DNA of 64,000 bases, taken from the NCBI GenBank assembly GCA_015501585.1, contig JADNRY010000119.1:62001-126000 (forward strand). The letters are read 5' to 3'. Position numbers and translations under genes: made by a program. This stretch comes from Rhodocollybia butyracea (lineage: Eukaryota; Basidiomycota; Agaricomycetes; Agaricales; Omphalotaceae). This document shows, piece after piece, positions 45,195 to 55,276 of this stretch (positions within the stretch are counted from its first letter, which is position 1; each line of letters starts with the position of its first letter). The notes under the pieces were generated by a model. That model worked only from the letters and a program-made list of their open reading frames with translations. It made no database searches and was not told the origin of the DNA.

Positions 45195-46481
45195 ATGCCC
45201 GCAGACCGTTTTATCAGTGCCTACGACGCAGATGGCAGAGCCACTGACTTTCCCTAGTACGTGTTCTCCTCTCCCTCGTTTATTTTATTATATGTTTCCG
45301 CTAAATTTATTTTCTAGCCCGTATGCAGCTAACGGCCTTCCTGAACTGCCCAAGCGCGTTGTTCAGATGCAATCCGAGTACGAAATAAACCTGTTCTGAG
45401 CGCATAGGCTACGCTGCAAAGTGTGGTACGTTAACCCGACCAGTAGTTTTCTTTGCTGTCCGAACCAGAAGAACCATCGTTGCGGTCTTTACCGTAAGTC
45501 GTTCCTTTATTTCCTATTAAAGCGGGTTTTGAATAGTTTCTTAGTTAAGATAGACGATATCCATGCTCCTCTTCTTCAAGGGTATTGCGCCAGCCAAACG
45601 AAACCTTCTGGTCCATACCCATCTCCGCCCGCTTCACGCAAGAGGCCCTCCGTTAATTCAGAAACTAATACAACCCCTACAAAACGTCAGAAGAAATCGT
45701 CGAAGGTTCCTGAGTCTCCGCCTCTGTCTACCACTGCTACAGCTACCAGCAACCTTCCTTCTCCGTACATTCCAAAAGGAACGTACTTTACAAGCCCCCC
45801 CTTGGAGCTTAAGGGACCCCTTCTACCTGACGCTGACGATGATGGTGCGTATTTCTTCCTTTCGCAAGTGGGAGAGTAGGACGTTTACATATTTTATATA
45901 GAAATTGTTTCGTTTTTCACCGACGTTAAAGATGCAACGGTGGGTCTTAAGGGGGTGCTTATCTACGATGATTCCAGTAAGTGTTATATCCCCCGTTTAT
46001 CTACTGAACGTTATGAACAAATTTCTGGCAGAGACGTCTTTCGGGATTTTTACGCACCTTTCCACCGTTGACATTGCCATCCTTATCCAGCAACTCAGAG
46101 ACGTATTGTTCCCAGGAACCCAAGCTGGTAGGTTTCCTAGGCATTATGGGAGTTTTTGCGTTCGCTGATTGATTTGCAGAGCTCATGCGCTTGATCCAGG
46201 ACGTCCCTGGCGCTGGAATTGGGAAGAACAATGAAATGATTGGACCACCTCCGTTGCTTGCTACGGGTACGTCCCTTAACTTTATCCGTTCTCGACTTTT
46301 ACAGTCCCACCAGGTTTGACGGCGGACGATCCTATCGATGTAGATTTAGGTACGCTATCCTATTCTATCATTGAGCTAGCTAATACATTTTTTAGAAGTC
46401 GAAGTCTGCGCCGATTGTGGTTGGGAGGTTGACTCCGACATTCACTGGGAACTTTGTTTTGGTATGACTCGAGACGGTTGA
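45195..46481 (+). CDS. MULE cargo protein with C-terminal C2HC metal site
   Basis: Exon 1 starts MPADRFISAYDADGRATDFP at 45195. The next piece reads YPYAANGLPELPKRVVQMQSEYEINLF. Further exons encode a Ser/Pro-rich basic region with a candidate nuclear signal (TPTKRQKKSSK, about 45680), then FTDVKDATVGLKGVLIYDDS (about 45915-45970). The final exon DLEVEVCADCGWEVDSDIHWELC ends at 46481 with a CX2C...HX3C arrangement that could bind zinc. The joint near 45398-45420 contains a stop in the simplest reading; a 1-nt indel or an unrecognised intron is needed there. The family is unknown to me. Its place inside the TIRs, convergent with the dioxygenase, argues for a transposon-borne role such as DNA or protein binding. 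Confidence 0.55.
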
Positions 46482-46692
46482 ACCCAAACCTGCACCTTGC
46501 TAGCTATTGGTGTACGAAACACCGCCTGTTTATTGTGCCTCAATACTTAATCGCTCTAATCATTAAAAAAGAAATCAATAACTGTAATACTGTATGTACT
46601 CACTCGTTTATGCACCGTACCCAATATGATTGTAACTTGATTGTAACTTGTACTTGAATGCAGAGCTCGTTGAGAAGTACTAATGGTATCGT

Positions 46693-48187
46693 TTATTCCA
46701 ACATACTAAGTAACTCGTCTACTGTAGAATATAGACCTAAGCGTCGAGAAACAGCTGTTGCCTTGTCCTGTATCATCTGGCAATAGCGAACAGGGTCTGC
46801 CTTCTTTAAGTTATCCTCTGTCAAACATCCGTTCTCAACCCAACGAAATATTGCTCCAGCGGTGTACTGAGTGAATGACGTTCGAATGTCACCTTCTGCA
46901 ACCGGGGTGTTCGAGTGAGTGATGACGGCGGAGGGGATTAGAATGGTGGATGCATGGGGAAAGTCGATAACGAGCTTCAACTCCCACAGAATGAGCTGCG
47001 CGCTTTGTGTTGCATCGAAATTCCCCAGTGCTGTAATGGCGCACCAGCCGAAAGTCCAGTTCTGGAAATCCCGGTGCTTGAATGTCCATACATTTCCTCC
47101 AAAGTTAAATGCAGCAGCGCCAAAAACTCCACCCGGGAAGTTGTTCCGGAGACTAGGCACCTTCTCCCACATGGTCTTTGTTGTATTTTCGTACACCTCG
47201 TAGACCCTCGGGGCCCAAAGAGAAAACGCTGCTATTGAGAATGAATACCCAAATATGAGAGATACAGAGAAACTTACTGTTCTGATACATCGCCATCCTA
47301 CGCACAGACTTGTGGCCAACAAGGCGCTCCAAAACTTCCGTCATATTCTTTGGATCCAGCTGGACGGGATGGGGGTTGCCCATACCCATGCTAGCCCCGC
47401 AATTGAAGGCCGGGAACCAACCCCGCGCACTGGCTCCTTCGGGCGAGGTCGCCTCTAGTCCAGCTTCTCTACCTTCTCGCGTCATCTCTTCAAACGCATC
47501 GCTAAGCTCAGAAGCATAGCCGGAGCCAGGTTGACCTGCAAGAACCCCAACAATACGGCCGAAGCAATCAATGAGGGGAAACGGAGTACTATGTAATTGG
47601 GGCTAATTAGGAAAATAACAGACAAATGGCAACAGATTGGCGTACATTCCATCCCACTTGATATGCTGAAATTCCCGCTGAAGAAGTTCAGTCAGAGAAT
47701 AAGTCCGACGCATATCTGCTTTGGAACCCCGTTGCTTTTTGGTCCCTGGTTTCGCGGTGTGGGCCCCCAGAGCAGCGTCGAAGTCGGCGGCGTTTAGATC
47801 AACTTTGATAGTGTTACCCTCTGACAGAACATTTGCAAGGGTTCGTTTTGAAGGCCCTGAGGCCGGAAGTTCTTCCTCTGCTTTTCGTTTTCGGTCCTCC
47901 CGTCGCTTGGAGTTGCGAAGGGATTGAACGGCGGGATTGGGCTTTGAACAGGGGCAGGAGGGGAGAGGAGGAGTTTTGGGCTTCTTATAAAAGAGGGGTT
48001 GGAGTAAGGTGGCGGCTTTTGAAAGTAGGGAAGGGGAGGGCGGAAGTGGCTGCGGAGTAGAGAGAATATCCGAAGCAGGTTCTGAGTAGGAGTAGGGAAG
48101 CTGTGCTTGTAATGCTGCGTGTTCTCGAGCCCGCCGGTTAGCAGTCTGGCGGCGGCGTTTATCGCGGCGTCGGGAATTATTGCGCAT
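46693..48187 (-). CDS. TET/JBP-family 2-oxoglutarate/Fe(II) DNA dioxygenase (2OGFeDO)
   Basis: Three exons join in frame to 463 aa: 47646-48187, 47278-47588 and 46693-47231. The start is ATG 48187. The N-terminus is highly basic (MRNNSRRRDKRRRQTANRR), followed by a Pro-rich linker. The double-stranded beta-helix core in the C-terminal half has the Fe(II) HxD motif in FKHRDFQNWTFGWCAITALG, the strand LILWELKLVIDFPHASTILIPSA, the distal His in ITHSNTPV, and the 2-oxoglutarate-binding Arg candidate in GDIRTSFTQYTAG. The family oxidises 5-methylcytosine or thymine in DNA. All expected catalytic residues are present and the frame is intact, so an active enzyme is plausible. It is carried within the MULE about 1.5 kb from the transposase and in the same orientation. 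Confidence 0.9.
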
Positions 48188-49682
48188 TTGAACCCCCGTC
48201 CCTCGTCTATCCCCAAATCGTCTTCTTCGTCAATTCCTAGGTCCCTCCCTATGGGAATTTGAGGTGCATCTGCTATAGATGCTTGAGTAAGTGCCAGAAA
48301 GTCGAATCCAGGAGGGGCACTAAGGGGTTGAACTCGCTGCAGAGTCTAGCATCAATTCGGGTGGCTCTGGGAACCGTAGTCTGTTGCTTACTGCGTTATT
48401 TAATAGGTAGATCATGTATTAAAATTATCTGTGTCTAGAAGAGGGTATAACTCTAATCAGCCTGTCAATCCTGGAGAAAAGGGAAGGAAGATACGCTGGA
48501 AGCCCCAAGCTTAACTTTTAGACTGGAGGACGCAGTTAGGTCCGATAGGGTCCGAACCAGTAGCCCTGCATCCTTAACAGCCTATCATAAAGCTCCCAGG
48601 GCTTCCTAGGCGCGTCCATACGCGTCGAATGTTACCCCGTCCACCCCAGAGGGATCCAGAACTGAAGTTCCGATTCGCCGCTCTGAGGCTTCTGGGGTTC
48701 ATTCATATGCGCTAAAATAAAGAGGAATATGGGCAGAGACTTACCTTAAGCTAACCGTACTAAGTTCCAGCGTTATCAGTCGTTGTAGTTGGTAGAAGAA
48801 AGGTAGTCAACAGAATCTAGCGCCTTGTTACGCGCCCACGTGATGGGCGCTAATTCAATCACCATTATTCATAATATTCATTGACCGTCTCCTCCTCCAC
48901 TCACAGTCCAGAGATTCCGAGTACGACTCTTGAACCTCCGCGCGCGCAGAATGCTTTACAGCCGGTCACAATCTTAGCCTTTTTCACTGGGTTCACCTCC
49001 ATCTCTCTCTCCTCGTAGTTGTATGCAGCTGTGCTACGACTCTTACAGCTACAACTCTTACAAACGCCCATGACCATGCTACCGCTAACTTTATCTCCAT
49101 TGTTTCCGCCTCCCTTGACTATTATCCTACTTTCAGCGCTCTGTTTCCCTCAATCCAGGGTTCGTCCCCGACTGCCTACGCACCCCCCAGTGAAGGCAGG
49201 CTAAAGGACCAAATACTCGGACTGGAGAAGGATGAAATGCGCTTTCAATAGGTTGGGTTGTGCTGTTTGCTACGATTCAAACTGAGGAGACAAGCTACTT
49301 GTTAGTTACGCTGTAGTTTAAGTAAGTAGCCTAAAGGCGTTGTCCTATATAGATAAGCTAATGTATCCCCCTTGAGATCTTCCGTATTTGCTTCATCTCC
49401 GGAGATGGAGCCCGAAGAATAGGACCGGATTGTGCACGAATGAGCTTCCGGGACTTGATTCTGGGAATGGGATCGTCCTGCTGCTGCGGTGAAGCTGGAA
49501 CGGAGGAAGGCGCTGGGTCAGAGGCTTTCGTGTCTGCAACAAGTAACTTAGACAGCGCGGAGGATAGAGAATCTAGCGTATGTATGAACTCCATTATCTC
49601 AGGGTTTCACTGAGATTGGAAGCTCCTGCCAATGTGCTTTCCATTCCGTATAGTCGAGGGAGAAGGGAACTAGCTTCGTGTG
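48188..49682. other. Interior of the MULE between dioxygenase and transposase
   Basis: No confirmed gene. A minus-strand frame at 49358-49594 (MEFIHTLDSLSSALSKLL..., then basic) could be the last exon of the transposase or a separate small gene; I could not join it. The remainder would contain the promoter of the dioxygenase. Confidence 0.4.
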
Positions 49683-52600
49683 TTATACGATTACAGATCT
49701 GTGCATTAATCGAGGCTTTTTGTCCTTCATAAAGATTTGCAGGCTAGAAGGGATCAGGATTAAATTTGTATTCGTTATAGGAATGAGCTGAACAAACCAA
49801 ATCAAGGGTTCAGAACTGCCCGTATCCAATGTATCAAAATCGCTATCACTGCCCTGCTCACCGTCAGACTCATGATCGAGTTCACCACCTAACACGCTCA
49901 TATCACCTCCAAGTGCTTGCAGAGCTCGCCAAGCAGATACATCGACTGTTTCCACAGGCAGAGGTAGCGGAAGTACCGCCTCAAGTGAGGGAGTAGACTC
50001 TCTAGGAGGTTCTGTGCGCTGTTTTATTCCTTGGGCAATTGCAAGAGTTGGCGGATAGCACAGCGGAGCGCATAATCCCTGAGCCACCCACGTCTCGATA
50101 GAAGTTCGAAACGCACGCAAGTGTTTACAAGCTCCCCGCGACTGTAGAAATCTGGACAGTTGCAGGATCCATTTCCGTTTCGATAGAGCTTGACCTCGTA
50201 GGGAGAAATGCCTGGTGTAGAGGAACTACAAAGGCAGGAGAATACATCCTTTTCTGGCGTGACAACTAGACCATGAAACCTGTTTGTTCTAATAATCTCT
50301 TTTGCTTGTATATCCCGTGCGGTATCCGTTGGCCACCAGCACACACTTCGGAGAACTCGGGAACGTTCTTCCTTGGACTCGGCCAGTTTCTTTTGTAAGT
50401 CTAAGAGGTTGTGACCACCAGCAGCCACGGAAAAGCGTTCGTTAAGGAAACGACGGTGTTCCCGTAGGAGACGACGGTGGTTGTATATTTGAGGGAGGAT
50501 TTGTGTGATTAGGAGGAAGATAAGGATATCGAACCGAAGTCGGTGGCCAGAGTGTACGTGCTGTTGAATATATTTTCTCTTCAGAACCGCGTTGAATGAT
50601 TCAAGGTGATTAGTAGTAGGGATGATGCCCTCGACTGGGATTTTTATTGCGGCTGCAACAGTTAAACGACCCCACTCCGACCAGCTCTGCCAGAGTGAAA
50701 GGCTCATCCAGTTAGCGTCAAGGTAGTTGAGATGGGCAAGTCCACCCTCTGCTGCCGGCTGCGCTGTGTTATTTGTGAGTAGGCCAGTCAGGTACTCACG
50801 TTGATTTGCGATCAAAGTAGTAGCACTAGAGTGCTCTACCGTCAAGATGAGTCTAAAAATCATACGTCAATAAAAATAGATGAGGGTAGAGCTGCACGAA
50901 CTTGGTTTCAAGAGTAAAGAGGTATCATTGACTTTATTACCCACGAATCAATGGATTCCGATGATTTGATCTTTACGGCCTTTTTACGATGATTTGTCCA
51001 GCACTGTCGAAGATGGAACTTGCAAAGGAGGAGAATGATTGAAGCCCACGTGTTCAAGAGAGCCCGCGCTCCTTTGTATCTGTATCCGTGATACATGAGC
51101 GAGGCTCAAATGCACCATACCTGCGAACGATATCAGCCTTCCAAGCAGCCAGAAGTTTGGTAAGTATTGCTGTATTGTACGATGCATGAGTTGCTTTGGC
51201 ACCCGTCGACGCTGAGAATAGGAAAAATGCAATCGGAAGTCCCTTGCGATCTTCATCAATAGCCAATGCAATAAATAGCAAGAGTCGTGAACTGCATATG
51301 CCAAACGTACCATCCAACACCATCTGAGAGTGGTGAGCATACTTGTGAGCAGCTTCGCTCATCTCTGGAGTGGATATGCAGACCTCGAAACGGTCGCCGC
51401 GCTCTGCACGTTTGGAATAGTGGAAAACAGCTTCTGATATCTCTGACCTGAAGTTTGGGCTATGAGGGTTAAGCCAGTCGTCCACATTATATTGCGGAAG
51501 CTCCCGAGTATCCACGCCGAGTCCTTTTGCGGCCTTGCGATAGAGGAGGAATGGTCGGTAGGGAGGAATATGTAACGAACGTTAGCTGTAGCGGGGTCGT
51601 AGGTCTTCATGTCATGATACCGTTTGGCGTTCATCATCTCTTGATTCTTTTCTTGAATTGCAGTTATACTAAAACAAATAAGCCGAACGATTGAGCCCGT
51701 GTAATTGAATTTACCTTGCACCATTACGGAGCTGTTCAAGAGCAACTTCGTATACGTGCTCATGAAGCGGAACCGGAGGCGGCGTTCAAGAACAGCGTTT
51801 TGGCAAGCTGCGTTATGATCAAGTATTCCTGCAATCCAAGTAACACGGCCGTCATCTTGCTCGATGATTTCTATGTGAGCTAGACAACCGGTGAACGGAT
51901 AAGGCGTAGAGCGTTCCCAGTCCCCTTTGTAGTTACTAGCGCCTTTACTCTCTTCCAATTTCTGTCGAGAATGGTGGTCATATCCACAACGGCTGGTAAT
52001 TAATTAGTATCGGTAGGTAGCTGAAATGGGATACAAACCATTGAAACAAAGTACGCTTTCGCGTGTTATTAGACCATTTTACTGAATGTCGGACGCTCCA
52101 TCGCGTTGTAAGATCTTTACGTGCGTCTGAATCAAGCCCTAGTTCTTGGAGTTTCTTCAGTGCCTTCTGCTGCTGCAATTTGTCAAGTGAATATTCCTCT
52201 GAGAAATGGCGGAATGAGGCGTAGATATTTTCGATAACAGATTTTTGCGCTTCGTTAATGCACAGTCTCGTTATTAATACCTTGGGCAGTTATGGGCGGA
52301 GTTTCTCTTCCAAAAACCTACTGGACGTACGTGCTTTTTTATCTCTGGAATCACCGGGTTCTTAAATAATGAGGAGTCCTCGAATGGGGCTGCAGTTTGA
52401 ACGAAAGGCTGTTTCTTCCATTCATACCATTCATAACGTAGTATGTAGGAATGCACTTACCGATGGAGAATGAAAGTCCTGTAGTGAAAAGGAACGGTGG
52501 GGAGATGCGGGAGCGCTGTCTGACCGGGGCCGTTTTAACGAGTCCTTTGTACACAAGTTAGAGAACAAATAATGCTAGAGATTAGCGACACCGACAGGAT

Positions 52601-52703
52601 TTAAAAATAGGCTAGGTTCTTCGATTGAGAACTTGGCCGTATCATTGACAAACGGCGAGAGCTCCGCTAGATCCATGAGCGGAAAATTAGTATACGGAGG
52701 CAT
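49683..52703 (-). pseudogene. MULE transposase with SWIM zinc finger, two frameshifts
   Basis: It starts MPPYTNFPLMDLAELSPFVNDT at 52703 and has several short introns. A DNA-binding N-terminal region (TGCLAHIEI, then ILDHNAACQNAV) is followed by the MULE catalytic core. That core contains the first Asp in MVLDGTFGICSSRLLLFIAL, ITDTDTKERGALL, and LLLCKFHLRQCWTNHR. The core ends with NHLESFNAVLKRKYI and a SWIM finger begun by CNCPDFYSRG. Two single-base losses break the frame. One is at about 51541-51546, between LPTDHSS and YRKAAKGLGV. The other is in a C-run at 50134-50137 (plus strand), inside the SWIM finger, where CKH is in a different frame from CNC. As read, it could not make a full transposase. 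Confidence 0.85.
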
Positions 52704-53117
52704 GGTAGAGGCGGCGTTTCGTTGCGTTTGTCGCGGTTTGAGCTCAGGTAAATTCTCGAATCTGCGTCACTGTTCTTGGGCTCATCACTGCGCTTAATTC
52801 GGCCAGTGTTTGCGAATCAAGATTAAGCGTAGATAAAGTACAAGAAAAGTATACTTTTGTATTGATTTTCTTGGAGCTCTCGCCGATAGTGAGCGATCTT
52901 GACCCAATGCTGTATTCAAAACTTGACATGAAGCCGACGAAAGTTGTTGTGACATCGGAGCCAAGAGACTGGCACTGGAGAAGAAGAGCCCTGATATCAC
53001 ATCGTTGTACCAATTTGGAAACGAAGATCACCAATCTAGCAACGAAGATCACCAAGTCGGATGGCGAGTCCGAGTTTCCGTCGCTTCAGCTTTGGCGCGA
53101 AGCTCATCTATCTATCT

Positions 53118-53248
53118 ATCTTATCTAAATGAAATCTTATCTATCTGTCACCTGCTCTTGCAAAAGCATGACACACGCCTTGAGTAAATACCATTACTCT
53201 ATCGCTTACGCGTTGCGCTTTACGAAGTTTTGTGCGGGCGCGATTTCC
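53118..53248 (-). repeat. Right terminal inverted repeat of the MULE
   Basis: Inverted partner of 44718-44860. Inside it on the plus strand is a CTAT microsatellite (53105-53120). Confidence 0.92.
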
Positions 53249-53257
53249 GTAGTTCGC
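53249..53257. repeat. Right 9-bp target-site duplication of the MULE
   Basis: GTAGTTCGC, identical to 44709-44717. Confidence 0.93.
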
Positions 53258-55276
53258 TAGAGATGTGAATAAGCGCGCAAACCTTGTTCGGTCCGGGCCC
53301 AGATCTGTGTTTTCCGCGCTTCCCATCCTGCTCCCATCTTACCGTCTCGCCTGCGAAAGTTTTTCATTGCTTCATCTGACGGTGGATAAATCGATACCCG
53401 TACGTGTATATTATGCCATAAGTTTTCTTCTCTCACTAGTGTTTTGTCAGATCTAACTGGATTGCTTCGTCCTCGCCAAATTACAGAACTTTTATCAACT
53501 TCCACCACACCTACTACAGCGCTACACGTAGATCTAGAAGGCACCTATTACAACAATACATTTAGACTTACTTACAAGAATTTCTCCTTATTTGGTATCC
53601 TGCCCGATTCTTTTACTGGTGCAGCCGACATTATACATACTACTTCGACTGACTGCAAGCACGAATCACACTTTTAGTCTCTTTCTACTGCGATATACCA
53701 CCAAGGTCATCCTCTCTGTTGCAGGAAACAAGCTTCAAGAGTCAATACCCTCCCGATAATCAAAAAACTATGGCCCGGAGACTTTGCTGTTGGCGGTGCC
53801 GGTGAACCTCTGTCAACCTGTGCAATAGATCGATCTCTCTGCATCCACTCCATATCGTCTACTTGCCTTGAGCTCTGTTACTGGTGCCTTGGTTCATTTT
53901 TTTTATGGCTTTAATATCCTCTGATTACACACCACAATCTCGTCGCGCCAACCATGCCCCCGTGGCCAACGATTTTTCTTCGTTCTCATGAATTTTGGCG
54001 TGCAAGACTACGCTGCGGCTTGCAATTTTTCTATCGGTCGCATAGCAGCCACTCTTCACAGCATTGTCATCTCATTCGTTCTGCCAATGCGCTTTCGTCG
54101 ATCATTCTGTGTAATCAATGGGGCAGTTCCGTCGTCAAGGGGTGCTGTAACGTTGGGATCAGCGAGCTGGTACCTTGACATGGACCACCAGAGACGGGCT
54201 GGGAAACTGGAGGAATAAGGTGAGTAATCGCTGGAAGATCAGTGGACTTTTGCTTATGACCTCGTACAGTACTCCGTTTATCGACTTGGGTCTAAAATGC
54301 GGCGAAGCGCAATATCTTAGTTCGTCGTCACCCAATGCCTCTATCATTGCTTAACATAGAATCGGCGTCTATACTGTAAATGATGTTTCGTACCGCCTTC
54401 ACCACCAACAACTCTGATGGCCATCGGTCTAGTCACTAGTGATGTCTGCCCATGCTGTGAACCTAGGTTCTGCGACAGCAATGCAACTGGCGTGTTTCCT
54501 CACAAACACTGCTCTACCGACTCCAAAATTGGTGTTGCAATCATCTCTCTTCCGTTTGTCCATATCTTACCTCTACCTCTACTACATCATCCTATAGCAG
54601 ATGAGATGATCCATGATCAATGGATTCCATTGGGAGGGAAAGAATGAGCTGGATGTACAGCGCTTGTTTTCAACACTGCCAGCAACTCCAATAGCTATTG
54701 ATTCAGTGACATCTGCCTATGCTGCGGACTTAGGTCCTAGAACGGTAATACAGCTGGCGTGTTTGTTCCATATATCCCACACCATTTTTGGTGTCGTTGT
54801 AGGTTTTCCGGTGTTTTTTGAGCTTTGGGTGCTCGCAGATAAGACAGATGATGCGCCAGATTAATGATGGCCGTAAAGTTGCAGGAGACGACACGCTAAC
54901 CGATGGTTTGAATCGCTGCCTGGAAAATCTGTGGCTATCCGAGTCTCCAGGCTGAGTCCCTTTTTACCAGTGGTCGACTTTTCGTGCGCCCATGTCCAAA
55001 CTTTCTGCATTATCAAGTTGGTTTGATAGTGGCAAGGAACTCCTGCATTGAATTACTTATTACTTGCCTCTGTATCAGTGGTAGGTTGTCTTGAAGGCAT
55101 TATTAGATGTAGATTCAAATCGGGTAACAACCTATGGAAGTCTTGATCACGCGTGTATTTCATCTTGTCGTGCAATTCCAAAGCTTGCAAAGCTAGAGCA
55201 GTCAGTAAATAGATAGGAATTTTGTTTCGATGCATTGTACCAGTACATCACGTCCGTGTAGTATTTATACACAACT
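53258..55276. repeat. Repeat block B, right part, and spacer
   Basis: It continues block B after the MULE (GAATAAGCGCGCAAACC; TAACTGGATTGCTTCGTCC). It matches 61320-62560 of block C in the same orientation (shared CAACTGG, CTCCCGATAAT, GGCCCGGAGACTT, GTCTACTTGCCT). Two subcopies lie at about 54400-54560 and 54690-54860, both around CTGCCTATGCTG.G / CTGCCCATGCTGTG. No intact gene is seen. Confidence 0.55.

Larger units (their letters stand above)
44718..53248 (-). mobile_element. MULE DNA transposon carrying a TET/JBP dioxygenase
   Basis: 8531 bp. The termini GGAAAGCGTGGCTGC... (left) and GGAAATCGCGCCCGC... (right, minus strand) begin inverted repeats of about 140 bp. The whole is flanked by a perfect 9-bp duplication GTAGTTCGC. 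Genes inside: a C2HC protein (45195-46481, plus), a TET/JBP dioxygenase (46693-48187, minus) and a SWIM-finger MULE transposase (49683-52703, minus). It sits in block B, and block A gives an uninterrupted relative of the target (CCATGACGCG...GAATAAGCGCGCAAACC at 38111-38148). The TIR copies have point differences, a 10-bp length difference and a broken transposase, so it is probably not autonomous now. Confidence 0.93.

Noticed and set aside
46919..47519. Several plus-strand open frames of 66-94 codons
   Set aside because: They are shadows of the TET/JBP exons on the other strand.
48530..48620. Minus-strand CTGTTAA...GGTTCGGACC resembling an anticodon loop and T-loop
   Set aside because: The distances and stems do not form a cloverleaf, so no tRNA was called.
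44718..53248. Calling the TET/JBP carrier a KDZ transposon
   Set aside because: The transposase shows MULE motifs (DGTFGICSSRLLLFIAL, CKFHLRQCWTNHR, SWIM finger) and the target duplication is 9 bp, both pointing to a Mutator-like element.
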